The notes under the pieces: model-generated
Seen by the model: the letters and a program-made list of their open reading frames with translations, nothing else
Told to the model about the DNA's origin: nothing
Databases searched by the model: none
Translations under genes and position numbers: made by a program
Assembly: GCF_002954225.1 (NCBI RefSeq)
Contig: NZ_PPTH01000014.1
Location: forward strand, 124,001-188,000
Direction of reading: 5' to 3'
From: Arthrobacter ruber
GTDB taxonomy: Bacteria > Actinomycetota > Actinomycetes > Actinomycetales > Micrococcaceae
Length of the DNA stretch: 64,000 bases
In this document: one piece after another, positions 43,175 through 51,718 of the stretch
Layout of the letters: the number at the start of each line of letters is the position of its first letter
How positions within the stretch are numbered: the stretch's first letter is position 1

Positions 43175-44176
43175 TCAACGCAGTTCCGCGGCCTGCCGCC
43201 GGAGGTGGGCGTGGAGCCCGCCGTAGGCGTCGGCGGTTGGGAAGAGCGCCTTGGGCGCCTTCACCACCACGCTGTAGTTGACGTCCACGGCGTTCGCGAT
43301 CGGCGCGAGCGCCGTCTGGGTGAGGAGCTGGTAGGCGTCGAGTGGGTGCAGCCCGAAGAGGTCGCCGAACCAGCGGACCATCTCCAGCTGTCCGATGCGC
43401 CAGGAATCCTCCATCGGACGGGAGGACCCGACGGCCATCCAGTGGTAGTCGGTCTCCAGGCGCGGCCATGCGGGAGCGCCGCCCTTGATGAGCTCCACGA
43501 TGATGGTCGAGTGCATGGCCCCCTCGACGGCGGTGCCGCACGCCTCACCCTCGCCCTGGCGGTAGTGCCCGTCGCCGATGGAGAACAGGGCGCCCTCCAC
43601 GTTGACGCCGAGGTAGACCGTGGTGCCGGCTTTCACATCGGGGGCGTCCATGTTGCCGCCGAACCGTTCGGGCACGAGGGCGGAGCGGACCTCTCCTCCG
43701 GGCGGAGCCACCCCGACGGTCCCCAGCATCGGCTCGAGCGGCAGAGCCACCTCGAAGTCGCCGAGCCGCGACTGGAAGCCGACCGTCCGCCGCTCCGTGT
43801 CGACGTGGTAGATCCAGGTGATGTCCGGCAGGGGCTCCTGCAGGGTGGCCGTGCGGTCCGTGCCGGTCAGTCCGCCGAAGAAGGGGATGGTGGCGGAGGC
43901 ACCGTAGGAGCGGGCCGGCGTGAGGTCCACGACATGGAGGGCGAGGGTGTCACCGGGCTCGGCGCCCTCCACGTAGAACGGGCCGGTCTGCGGATTGACG
44001 AAGTTGAGGTCCACCTTCTCCCCGGACACGTCGTCCACGGAGGTCAGCGCGTTGTTGAAGGCGTCCTCGGTCCAGAGCCTGAGCGCCGTGCCGGCCTGCA
44101 CCGTCAGGACGGGCGCACTGCCTCCGAAGGTGTACACGAGTTGGTCACGCCGCGGGTGATACTCGATGATCTCCAT
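43175..44176 (-). CDS. Acetamidase/formamidase family protein
   Basis: A 333-residue protein of the FmdA_AmdA family. Recognisable parts are TGPFYVEGAEPGDTLALHVVDL, PLEPMLGTVGVAP, GGNMDAPDVKAGTTVYLGVNV and FSIGDGHYRQGEGEACGTAVE. These beta-rich enzymes hydrolyse short amides such as formamide and acetamide to ammonia and the acid, using a metal. It is first in a two-gene unit with the SDR. Confidence 0.9.
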   Translation of the reverse strand: MEIIEYHPRRDQLVYTFGGSAPVLTVQAGTALRLWTEDAFNNALTSVDDVSGEKVDLNFVNPQTGPFYVEGAEPGDTLALHVVDLTPARSYGASATIPFFGGLTGTDRTATLQEPLPDITWIYHVDTERRTVGFQSRLGDFEVALPLEPMLGTVGVAPPGGEVRSALVPERFGGNMDAPDVKAGTTVYLGVNVEGALFSIGDGHYRQGEGEACGTAVEGAMHSTIIVELIKGGAPAWPRLETDYHWMAVGSSRPMEDSWRIGQLEMVRWFGDLFGLHPLDAYQLLTQTALAPIANAVDVNYSVVVKAPKALFPTADAYGGLHAHLRRQAAELR

Positions 44177-44275
44177 GACGGGATGCTACGGGGAGGCCCC
44201 AGCCCGGACAAGGGCCGGGACCGCCCCACGCTCGCGCATCAGGTCGCGTTTCAAGCCGCCCCGGCAGCCCGCTTC

Positions 44276-44764
44276 TCAGCTCGTCACGGAGAGTGAGGAC
44301 AGCACGACGTCGAGCCGCTCATAGCCCTCGTTGACCCCGACCTCCATGCCGCTGCTGATCATCGCGTCACGGGCTTCGGCGGCGAGGAAGGCGGACCGGC
44401 CCGAGCACCGCGTCCGGCCGTCCCCCAGGTCCTCGAAGGTCATGCTCTCGAGACTCACCTGATGCGGAGCGCCGTCGAACTCGAAGGTCTGGATGATCCG
44501 CTCGGGGGCCACGACGGTGTGGAAGATGCCGCGGAAGCCGTAGGCGCCGCCGTCGTCGTCGCGGTGCACGTAGGAGTAGGCGCCACCGGCGACGGCGTCG
44601 AACTCGCGGATCTCCGTGGTGATCCGGTGGGGGCCGAGCCACTGGCGCACGAGCTCCGGTTCCGTGAAGGCGCGGAACACGAGATCGCGGGGTGCGTCGA
44701 ACTCCCGGACGATGTCCACGAACGACTGGCCGGGCTGTGCGGTGATGGTGGTGGGATTGCTCAT
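44276..44764 (-). CDS. SRPBCC (AHSA1-like) domain protein
   Basis: A 162-residue START/Bet v1-like protein: FDAPRDLVFRAFTEPELVRQWLGP, then GGAYSYVHRDDDGGAYGFRGIFHTV and PERIIQTFEFDG, typical of AHSA1-like SRPBCC proteins. They bind hydrophobic ligands; their function is unclear. The ATG overlaps the TGA of the ArsR gene (ATGA), the standard ArsR-SRPBCC pair of actinobacteria. Confidence 0.9.
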   Translation of the reverse strand: MSNPTTITAQPGQSFVDIVREFDAPRDLVFRAFTEPELVRQWLGPHRITTEIREFDAVAGGAYSYVHRDDDGGAYGFRGIFHTVVAPERIIQTFEFDGAPHQVSLESMTFEDLGDGRTRCSGRSAFLAAEARDAMISSGMEVGVNEGYERLDVVLSSLSVTS

Positions 44765-45105
44765 GACTGATCCTTGCTGTGCTGGTCCTTCAGGGTTGCG
44801 AGGACGCCGTCGAGCCGGCGGTACTGCCGCTCGGCCTCCAGGCGGTAGGTGTCGATCCAGCCGGTCAATGCCTCGAGGGCGGCCGGGTCGAGATGGCAGG
44901 GACGGCGTTGCCCGTCCCGCGTGCGCGTGATCAGGCCGGCCTGCTCGAGCACCTGGATGTGCTTCGAGACGGCCTGCTTCGTGATGGTGAAGGGTTCCGC
45001 GAGTTCGTTCACGGTCGCGGAACTGCGCGAGAGCCGCGCCACGATGGCCCTGCGGGCCGGGTCGGCGAGCGCGGAGAAGGCAGCATCGAGAGCGTCGTCC
45101 CGCAT
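44761..45105 (-). CDS. ArsR family winged-helix regulator
   Basis: A 114-residue metal-independent ArsR-type regulator: AFSALADPARRAIVARLSRSSATVNELAEPF, then the recognition helix TITKQAVSKHIQVLEQAGLI and a wing ending RPCHLDP. No metal-binding Cys box is present. It begins a two-gene operon with the SRPBCC gene. GTTGA repeats immediately upstream are the probable autoregulatory sites. GAGG precedes the start. Confidence 0.92.
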   Translation of the reverse strand: MRDDALDAAFSALADPARRAIVARLSRSSATVNELAEPFTITKQAVSKHIQVLEQAGLITRTRDGQRRPCHLDPAALEALTGWIDTYRLEAERQYRRLDGVLATLKDQHSKDQS

Positions 45106-45118
45106 GATCCACCTCCTC

Positions 45119-45140
45119 GTTGATCAACTTGTCGGTTGAT
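45119..45140. promoter_or_regulatory. ArsR operator region: GTTGATCAAC palindrome plus ATCAAC-N6-GTTGAT
   Basis: Three GTTGA half-sites are packed in 22 bp starting 14 bp ahead of the ArsR start codon: a perfect 10-bp palindrome at 45119-45128 and an inverted repeat of 6-bp arms at 45123-45140 that shares one half. Repressor binding here would block the promoter or ribosome access. Confidence 0.6.
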
Positions 45141-45187
45141 TACCTCAGTGTAGACCCGCCATTCAGGTGGGACAAGGGGGCGGACAC

Positions 45188-45219
45188 GACGACGGCGGCG
45201 CCTCAGCGCCGCCGTCGTC
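45188..45219 (-). terminator. Terminator after the glycerophosphodiesterase gene
   Basis: A 14-bp perfect stem (GACGACGGCGGCGC with its complement) and a 4-base loop, 13 bp past the stop of the minus-strand gene. Confidence 0.78.
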
Positions 45220-45232
45220 CCCTTGCGGGCGG

Positions 45233-46459
45233 TCAGTTGGCGTAGACGTCGACCAGGCGCAGGTCCGGCGACCACAGGCCCAGGGAATCGCCCGTGTTGT
45301 TGAGTACCGACGCCGTCAGCCCGTTGAAGTAGGCCGAGGACGAACTGGTGCCCGGGCCGGTGTGGACGCGCAGTTCGGTGCCGGGCTGCAGCGTGTACCC
45401 CTCCCCTACCCGGAGGATGTTGTTCGCGGCGTCGCGGAGGAAGTAGCCGCTGACATCCACGGCCGAGCCCGATACGTTCCGCAGCGTCACGTACTCGCCG
45501 CCCTCGGGCCGGACGTCGTCGCCCGCCGGGTTGTTCACGGCTCCGCTGATCTCGACGGCCGCTCCCGGGAAGACGGGGATCACGCGGAGGTACCGGCTGT
45601 TCTGGATGGGGAAGTCGGTGGTCACGGCGTCGACGCCGAGGTCCACGACGGCCTGCACGGCCTCGGGTGAGTTCACGGTGTAGACGCTCATGACGAGTCC
45701 GGCGTCCTTGACGCGGGCGACGTCCTGCGCGGTCAGGCCCCGGTAGTTCGCGCCCACGGAATCGACGTAGCCGGCCCACCGGGCCAGCACCTCGGCGCCC
45801 GGCACCACGCCGGTGAGCTGCTGCAGCGGCACCTCGGGGGCCAATGCGGCGAACGTCCGGTTCGAGGCCTCGTCGAAACCGATCACCTGCACCTTGTCGG
45901 CGGCGACGAGCTTCTGCCATGCGGGGTCGGTGCGCAGCTCGTCGGCCACCAGCGCCTCGACGCCCGGCGAGTTCCGGGGCGACTTGATTTCGATGTACAC
46001 GCCGGTGGAGCGGGTCGCGATGGCCGCGGCGTCGTCGAGGTGCGGGATCCGCTCGCCGGTGAAGCGCACGTCGAAGTAGGAACCGGCGTCGAGCTGCTGC
46101 AGTTCGGCCCAGGTGAAGGACGTGATGGGATCGCCGGCGCGACCCGGGAAGACGTCCTCCACGTTGGTGGTGCGGGCGGGGGTGTCGTCGTGGAAGAGGA
46201 ACGGGACGCCGTCGGCGCTGAGCTGCACGTCGATCTCGATGAAGTCGGCCCCGGAAGCCCGGCCGTCCTTGAAGGCGGCCACGGTGTTCTCGGGCGCCGT
46301 CCCCCCGGCGCCGCGGTGCCCGACCAGGACGGGTCCGGCTGCGGGCTGCTTCGTGGCGGACCGGGCCTCCGCCGTGGAGGCGGTCGTGGGGACGGCGAGC
46401 AGCGAGAGTCCGACGGCGACGGCGGCCGCCGAGCGGATGGAGCGGACGATACGGGGCAT
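45233..46459 (-). CDS. Secreted glycerophosphodiester phosphodiesterase with C-terminal lamin-tail domain
   Basis: A 408-residue exported protein. The signal peptide covers residues 1-33 (AAAVAVGLSLLAVPTTASTAEA). The GDPD domain covers about 44-290, with the catalytic HRGAGGTAPENT, the metal-binding FIEIDVQLSADG and LFHDDTPARTT. A lamin-tail domain (about 305-408) follows, with EYVTLRNVSGSAVDVSGYFL and LNNTGDSLGLW. It hydrolyses glycerophosphodiesters to glycerol-3-phosphate outside the cell; the LTD may bind the envelope or extracellular DNA. The ATG at 46459 follows GAAGGACA. Confidence 0.9.
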   Translation of the reverse strand: MPRIVRSIRSAAAVAVGLSLLAVPTTASTAEARSATKQPAAGPVLVGHRGAGGTAPENTVAAFKDGRASGADFIEIDVQLSADGVPFLFHDDTPARTTNVEDVFPGRAGDPITSFTWAELQQLDAGSYFDVRFTGERIPHLDDAAAIATRSTGVYIEIKSPRNSPGVEALVADELRTDPAWQKLVAADKVQVIGFDEASNRTFAALAPEVPLQQLTGVVPGAEVLARWAGYVDSVGANYRGLTAQDVARVKDAGLVMSVYTVNSPEAVQAVVDLGVDAVTTDFPIQNSRYLRVIPVFPGAAVEISGAVNNPAGDDVRPEGGEYVTLRNVSGSAVDVSGYFLRDAANNILRVGEGYTLQPGTELRVHTGPGTSSSSAYFNGLTASVLNNTGDSLGLWSPDLRLVDVYAN

Positions 46460-46615
46460 GGGATGTCCTTCGGGTGGAGGATGCGGGAAGCGCTGCGCGC
46501 TCGCTCCGATCCAACCGGCCGGATCCGACGTGACCGTCAACGGCGGGTGAACGTCCGGTGTCGGCTCGTCTACCCACCGGCACCCGACCCACGCGGCCGG
46601 CAGTGCCTCAGCGCA

Positions 46616-47839
46616 TCAGGCGCGGCCCTTGAGGATGAGGTTCCAGTAGACCTTGGGCAGCACGATCCGGTCGGCGACGTACGTCAGCCTCCGCTCGCGC
46701 GCCAGGTTGTTCCAGCCCGGGATGGTGGGCATCGGCGAGTACTTGTCGTCGAACTCCGAAAAGACCACGGTGCCCCGGCTCACCACGAAGGGGCACGCGG
46801 AATAGTGGTTGTACTTCGCGGTGGGCTTCCTGCCCTTCAGCACGGCTTTCAGGTTCTTCGCGAGGACCTTGGTCTGCATCCTCAGCGCGGCGCCGGACTT
46901 CGAGTTCAGCGTGGACGCGGCATCTCCCAGGGACCAGATCTCCGGGAACCGCGTATGCCGCAGGATGACGGGGTCCACCTCCACGAAGCCGCCGGGGTTG
47001 CCGGGCGACGGCAGGTCCGTGGTCTTCAGCCACTCGGGGGCGGACTGCGGCGGGACGGCGTGCAGGACGTCGTAGGCCAGGGTCTCGGAGGCGCCGCTCA
47101 CGGTGTTCGTGAGGTCCACCGTGCGACCCTCGGGGTCCACGGACGCGAGCTCGGTGCTGTACCGGACCTCGATCCCGTACTCCTCGATCTTCCGGCCGAG
47201 TTCCTCGTCGATGATCTCCATGCCGAAGATGGTGGGGGTGGAGACGGCGAGGACCACCCGGATGTCCTTCAGGACGCCCTGGCGCCGCCAGTGGTCGCAC
47301 GCGAGGTACATGGGTTTCTGCGCGGCACCGTCACAGGACGCGGGTCCGGGCGGCTGCGTGAACACGACGGTGCCGTGCGTGAGGTCCTTGAAGAGCTTCC
47401 AGGCCTTCGGTGCGAGCTCGTACTCGTAGTTCGACGCCCCGTGCGGCCCCTCCATCGCCTGCTTCAGGCCCGGGATGGCGGTCCAGTCGTTCTGGATCCC
47501 GGGGCAGACCACCAGATGGTCGTAGGTGACGGCGGAACCGGACTCCAGCAGCACTGTCCGCGCGTCCGTGCTGACATCCGTGGCCTTGTCCTGGATCCAG
47601 GTGATCCCGCGGGGCATCACCGCGGACTGCAGCCGGACGGCCTCGAGGGCGTCGGCGGTGCCTCCGGCGATGTGCGAGAACAGAGGCTGGTAGAGGTGGC
47701 GGCTGCGCGGCTCGATCACCGCGATGTCCTTGACGCGGTACCGGCGGAGGCGCCCGGCGAGGGACACTCCGGCATTGCCGCCACCGATGATGAGCACCCG
47801 ATGGTGCCGCTTCTCGCCGGGCGCAAGGATCACCGGCAC
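46616..47839 (-). CDS. Sulfide:quinone oxidoreductase-like flavoprotein (SQRDL type)
   Basis: A 407-residue two-dinucleotide-fold flavoprotein. The FAD motif is VLIIGGGNAGVSLAGRL, the second motif is HLVVCPGIQNDW, and FPEIWSLGDAAS binds FAD. C169 in ASCDGAAQK and C349 in YSACPFV correspond in position to the redox cysteine pair of mitochondrial-type sulfide:quinone reductase. PKVYWNLILKG near the C-terminus is also typical. It would oxidise sulfide to persulfide and reduce quinone at the membrane. GTG start; there is no companion persulfide dioxygenase or rhodanese nearby. Confidence 0.85.
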   Translation of the reverse strand: MPVILAPGEKRHHRVLIIGGGNAGVSLAGRLRRYRVKDIAVIEPRSRHLYQPLFSHIAGGTADALEAVRLQSAVMPRGITWIQDKATDVSTDARTVLLESGSAVTYDHLVVCPGIQNDWTAIPGLKQAMEGPHGASNYEYELAPKAWKLFKDLTHGTVVFTQPPGPASCDGAAQKPMYLACDHWRRQGVLKDIRVVLAVSTPTIFGMEIIDEELGRKIEEYGIEVRYSTELASVDPEGRTVDLTNTVSGASETLAYDVLHAVPPQSAPEWLKTTDLPSPGNPGGFVEVDPVILRHTRFPEIWSLGDAASTLNSKSGAALRMQTKVLAKNLKAVLKGRKPTAKYNHYSACPFVVSRGTVVFSEFDDKYSPMPTIPGWNNLARERRLTYVADRIVLPKVYWNLILKGRA

Positions 47840-47978
47840 CGTGCGGGCCGCTGGAGTGGTGCTCGTGCTGGAACCGATGGCAGCTACCTCTTCCGTGTCG
47901 CCCTGCCTGTTCCACGACAGTACCGCGCGGCACCGACGCGCGACAGGAAGTGTTCACCGGGCTGCACCTGTCTCCGAC

Positions 47979-48141
47979 GACGGATGCGATACGGTCCGCA
48001 CCCACCGGATACGGCGCGCCCGCAGGGCCGGACTGCTACGCAGCTGGGGACGGAGGCGAGACGGATGCGATGCGGTACGGACCCACCGGATGCGGGCCGG
48101 TCCGTAGAAGCAGACTCCTACGCAGCTGCGGACGGAGGCGA
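47979..48141. repeat. 81-82 bp imperfect tandem repeat, two copies
   Basis: Units start GACGGATGCGAT at 47979 and 48060 and end CGGACGGAGGCGA-like. A third, decayed start (GACGGACGCG) follows at 48142. The second unit enters the 3' end of the small coiled-coil membrane protein gene. Confidence 0.75.
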
Positions 48142-48507
48142 GACGGACGCGGGCAGGTCTGTAGCGGGCGTGGCAGGCGCGGACAGGGCAACGGACGGGT
48201 GCAGCAGGTCACCCGCGGCGGTGACGTCCGGGGTCCCGTGCGCGAGGGCGACGAGCAGCAGGTAGAAGGCGACGAGCCAGAGCCCGACGGCGACACCGGA
48301 CGGCCCTCCGCGGCGCCTGACATCCCCGCGCGGGGACCCAGGGGCGGGATCGGCCTCGGCAGGCTCCTCGGAAGGGACCGGCCGGCGTTCGAAGAACTCG
48401 AGTTCGATGCGCGCCCGCGTCAGTTCCGCACGCAGCTGGTCGGCACGTTCCGCCGCGCGGTTCGCCTGCTCCTGCTGCGCCTCCCGCTCGCGCCCTGCGG
48501 CCTTCAT
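48118..48507 (-). CDS. Small coiled-coil, single-span membrane protein
   Basis: A 129-residue protein I cannot assign to a family. Residues 1-40 are a highly charged coiled coil (EREAQQEQANRAAERADQLRAELTRARIELEFFE). A Pro/Glu-rich linker follows, then one membrane helix near 70-90 (GVAVGLWLVAFYLLLVALA), and an Ala/Ser/Pro-rich tail encoded partly by the 81-bp tandem repeat. Codon use is normal for the genome. The tail may be a recent extension. Confidence 0.6.
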   Translation of the reverse strand: MKAAGREREAQQEQANRAAERADQLRAELTRARIELEFFERRPVPSEEPAEADPAPGSPRGDVRRRGGPSGVAVGLWLVAFYLLLVALAHGTPDVTAAGDLLHPSVALSAPATPATDLPASVSPPSAAA

Positions 48508-48630
48508 CGTCCGTGATCACCCACTCCTTGATCGTAGGGTGCAGGGGCGCGGACGACCCTCAGCTTTGCGACAGGATCAGCGCAGACCGGTACACCGCAG
48601 GCGCAGGCGCTCGCGGTATCCCGGTGACCG

Positions 48631-49365
48631 TCAGTCCCGGGCGTACCGCGTGACGAACGTGCGCAGGATGACGTGGGGCTGGTCCACCACGGTGGCGCGC
48701 GCCCGCTCCATGTACTCGTCGGCCTGCTCCGCCGGGAAGTACCCCGCATGCCGATAGGTGTCGATCCTGCCCACGAGTGCCTCGACGTCGAGCTCCGGGT
48801 GGAACTGCGTGGCGTACACGTTCCGGCCCACACGGAACATCTGCACGGGACACGTGGCCGACGACGCGAGCAGCACCGCCGATCCGGGCAGCGTGGCACA
48901 CGCCTCCTTGTGCCCCACGTAGGCGGCGAACGACGACGGCAACCCGGCGAGCAGCGGATCGGTGGCACCGTCCGCGGTCAGCGTGACCTCGACGGTGCCC
49001 ACCGGCTCCGCATACGTGGTGTCGATGACGGCTCCCTGGTGACGGCCCAGGGTCCCGACGCCGTAGCACGCACCGAAGAACGGGAAGTCCTCGGCGACCA
49101 CCCGGTCCAGCAGCAGGCCGAGCTCGGCCTCCACCCGCAACTGGACGGCGCTCTTGGACTCCTCGGGATCGGAGGAGTTGAAGGGACTCCCGCCGAGGAA
49201 GATCCCGGAGTAGTCCGCGAGGTCCAGGGCCGGCAGTGGCTGCGCTTCCACGCGGATGCGCCACAGGTCGTCGTCGTCGAGCCCGCCGTAGTGCAGGAAA
49301 CTGCGGTATTCGGCGTCGGCCGCATAGTCTTCGGCACGGGTACCCAGCAGGAGGAACGGTTTCAC
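48631..49365 (-). CDS. Class I glutamine amidotransferase-like protein
   Basis: A 244-residue GATase1 domain: the oxyanion segment GIFLGGSPFN, the nucleophile C100 in FFGACYGVGTLG, and His189-x-Glu191 in ATQFHPELD, so the catalytic triad looks complete. It resembles GMP synthase-type or gamma-glutamyl hydrolase-like stand-alone domains ('glutamine amidotransferase'). The GTG start overlaps the stop of the alpha-xylosidase gene (GTGA), so it is last in the sugar operon, which is unusual. The acceptor is unknown. Confidence 0.85.
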   Translation of the reverse strand: MKPFLLLGTRAEDYAADAEYRSFLHYGGLDDDDLWRIRVEAQPLPALDLADYSGIFLGGSPFNSSDPEESKSAVQLRVEAELGLLLDRVVAEDFPFFGACYGVGTLGRHQGAVIDTTYAEPVGTVEVTLTADGATDPLLAGLPSSFAAYVGHKEACATLPGSAVLLASSATCPVQMFRVGRNVYATQFHPELDVEALVGRIDTYRHAGYFPAEQADEYMERARATVVDQPHVILRTFVTRYARD

Positions 49366-51716
49366 CCTCCGATGCTACTGGTCTCCAGCTCCGCGGCACC
49401 GTCGTCGGACGCCACCTCCCCGCCCCCGGCGAGGCGGGCGCGGAACGCGCTGCCGTCCGGACCCGTGACGCGATAGCCCGTCGCGGAGCGCGACACCCGG
49501 AACTCGCCCCCGGTCCCTGACGGGGTGACCACGCGGACGGTGCTGCCATCGGCCGCACCCGGGTAGACGGTGATTAGAGGGTCGTCCAGGTAGTCGTAGT
49601 CGGGGCGGTCCGAGGTGCTGCCGGTGACGAGGACGGCGCCCCCGCGCACCCACAGGGGCAGGCTGTCGAAGCCGTGCGTCTCCCGCCGCCATGCACCACC
49701 GGTGACCACCTCCCCGGTGAGCAGTTGCGTCCACGTCCCGGCGGGGAGGTAGTACTCCACCACGCCGTCCGCGGAGAACACGGGGGCCACGAGCAGGTCG
49801 GGGCCGAGCATGTACTGCCGGTCGAGGTGGGCGACGGCGGGATCGTCGGGGAAGGCGAGCTGCAAGGGCCGCATGAAGGGCGTACCCCGCTCATGCGCCT
49901 CGTGGCCCACCGCGTAGAGGTAGGGCATGAGGGAGAGCTTCAGCCGGGAGAAGGCCCGGGTGACGTCGACGGCGCTCTGACCCTCGGGCTCGCCGCCCGT
50001 GTCGAACAGCCACGGGACGCGGTAGTTGGTGGAGCCGTGCAGGCGTGAATGGCTCGAGAGGAGGCCGAACGCGAGCCACCGCTTGAACACGGCCGGATCC
50101 GGGGAGCCCTCGAATCCACCGATGTCATGGCTCCAGTACCCGAAACCGCTGAGTGCGAGGGACAGCCCGCCGCGCAGCGTCTCGGCCATCGATTCGAACG
50201 ACGACGAGTTGTCGCCGCCCCAGTGCACCGGCATCTGCTGCCCGCCCGCGGTCGCGGACCGGGCGAAGAGGACCGCCTCCCCCGTCCCGCGGACCTCCTC
50301 GAGGACGTCGAACACGGCCCGGTTGTAGAGCTGAGGGTAGAGGTTGTGCATGGTCTCCGCGGGCGTGCCGTCGTGCCAGCGCACACCGAGCGGGACGCGC
50401 TCTCCGAAGTCGGTCTTGATGGCATCGACGCCCTGGCCGAGCAGTGTGCGGATCTTGTCCTGGAACCAGGCGGTGGCGTCCGGGTTCGTGAAGTCCACGA
50501 GGCCCATGCCCGCCTGCCACAGGTCCCACTGCCACACCGTGCCGTCGTCGCGCTTCACGAGGTAGCCGGCGCGTGCTGCCTCGTCGAACAGCTTCGAGCG
50601 CTGGCCGATGTACGGGTTGAGCCAGGCGCTGACCCGCAGGCCCTTGCCGTGCAGCCGTGCGAGCATGCCCTCGGGGTCCGGGAAGACCCGCGGGTCCCAC
50701 TCGAAGTCCGTCCAGTTGAACTCCCGCATCCAGAAGCAGTCGAAGTGGAAGACGCTCAGCGGCAGATCCCGTTCGGCCATGCCGTCGACGAAGCGCGACA
50801 CCGTGGCCTCGTCGTAGTCCGTGGTGAAGCTCGTGGACAGCCACAGCCCGTAGGACCACGCGGGCACCTGTGCGGGACGTCCGGTCAGGCGCGTATAGCG
50901 CTCGAGGATGTCGGCCGGCGTGGGACCGCAGATCACGAAGTACTCGAGTGTCTCCCCCGGCACCGAGAACTGCACGCGTTCCACGGCCTCGGAACCCACC
51001 TCGAAGGACACGTGCTCGGGGTGGTTCACGAACACCCCGTACCCGCGATTGGTCAGGTAGAACGGCACGTTCTTGTAGGACTGCTCACTGGAGGTGCCAC
51101 CGTCGGCGTTCCAGATGTCCACGGTCTGCCCGTTCTTCACGAGTGGGCCGAAGCGCTCCCCCAGGCCGTACACCAGTTCGCCCACACCGAGGGAGAGCTG
51201 GGCGTGGAGGTACGACGGCGACGGCGCGCGCCCTGTCTCGGTCACCCCGGCGACGCCGGCCGGCTCGGCGGTCACGGGTGCGTCCGGCGCGAGACCCATG
51301 CGGCCCACCGACTTGTGGCCGCTGGAGGTGAGCGTCCGCCCGTCCGCCTCGAAGGACAGGTTCCATGGCGCCCCGCGGCTGATGCGTGCAGTCAGTGGCC
51401 CGGCGGTGAGGACACCGCCGTCGTCGTCCGCCTTCGCCGCGCCGAGCCCATCCACCGCACCGACGAGCTCGAAACCCCGGTGCGGGGTGTCGCCGCGGTG
51501 GTTCTCGATCCGCACGCCGATCACGCCGTCGAGCGGGGTGCTGAGCGTGACCGTCAGCAGAGCCCGGTTCAGCGTATCGCCGCGGCGCCCGATGACCCTG
51601 GTGGGGGCCGAGACGACGAGGCGCCGGTAGTCCACCGCCTCGATGTCGTAGGCCTCCTGCGCGTACTGCGCGTCGACGCCGGGGCGGACATGCCAGAATC
51701 CATCGGTGAATTTCAT
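49362..51716 (-). CDS. yicI: GH31 alpha-xylosidase (YicI-like)
   Basis: A 784-residue cytosolic glycoside hydrolase. The N-terminal beta-sandwich begins MKFTDGFWHVRPG, the YicI-type start. The catalytic barrel carries FDCFWMREFNWTDFEWD, the nucleophile D near 436 in IKTDFGERVP, and HWGGDNSSSFESMAETLRGG with the acid/base Asp. FGYWSHDIGGFEG is also typical. It releases alpha-xylose from xyloglucan-derived or isoprimeverose-like oligosaccharides, retaining configuration. It begins 2 bp after the permease stop and is coupled to the amidotransferase-like gene. No signal peptide, so it acts on imported sugar. Confidence 0.93.
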   Translation of the reverse strand: MKFTDGFWHVRPGVDAQYAQEAYDIEAVDYRRLVVSAPTRVIGRRGDTLNRALLTVTLSTPLDGVIGVRIENHRGDTPHRGFELVGAVDGLGAAKADDDGGVLTAGPLTARISRGAPWNLSFEADGRTLTSSGHKSVGRMGLAPDAPVTAEPAGVAGVTETGRAPSPSYLHAQLSLGVGELVYGLGERFGPLVKNGQTVDIWNADGGTSSEQSYKNVPFYLTNRGYGVFVNHPEHVSFEVGSEAVERVQFSVPGETLEYFVICGPTPADILERYTRLTGRPAQVPAWSYGLWLSTSFTTDYDEATVSRFVDGMAERDLPLSVFHFDCFWMREFNWTDFEWDPRVFPDPEGMLARLHGKGLRVSAWLNPYIGQRSKLFDEAARAGYLVKRDDGTVWQWDLWQAGMGLVDFTNPDATAWFQDKIRTLLGQGVDAIKTDFGERVPLGVRWHDGTPAETMHNLYPQLYNRAVFDVLEEVRGTGEAVLFARSATAGGQQMPVHWGGDNSSSFESMAETLRGGLSLALSGFGYWSHDIGGFEGSPDPAVFKRWLAFGLLSSHSRLHGSTNYRVPWLFDTGGEPEGQSAVDVTRAFSRLKLSLMPYLYAVGHEAHERGTPFMRPLQLAFPDDPAVAHLDRQYMLGPDLLVAPVFSADGVVEYYLPAGTWTQLLTGEVVTGGAWRRETHGFDSLPLWVRGGAVLVTGSTSDRPDYDYLDDPLITVYPGAADGSTVRVVTPSGTGGEFRVSRSATGYRVTGPDGSAFRARLAGGGEVASDDGAAELETSSIGG

Positions 51717-51718
51717 GG

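Noticed and set aside
46040-48265. Plus-strand open frame of about 740 codons
   Set aside because: It runs antisense through the glycerophosphodiesterase and flavoprotein genes and across a terminator-like gap; no recognisable domain.
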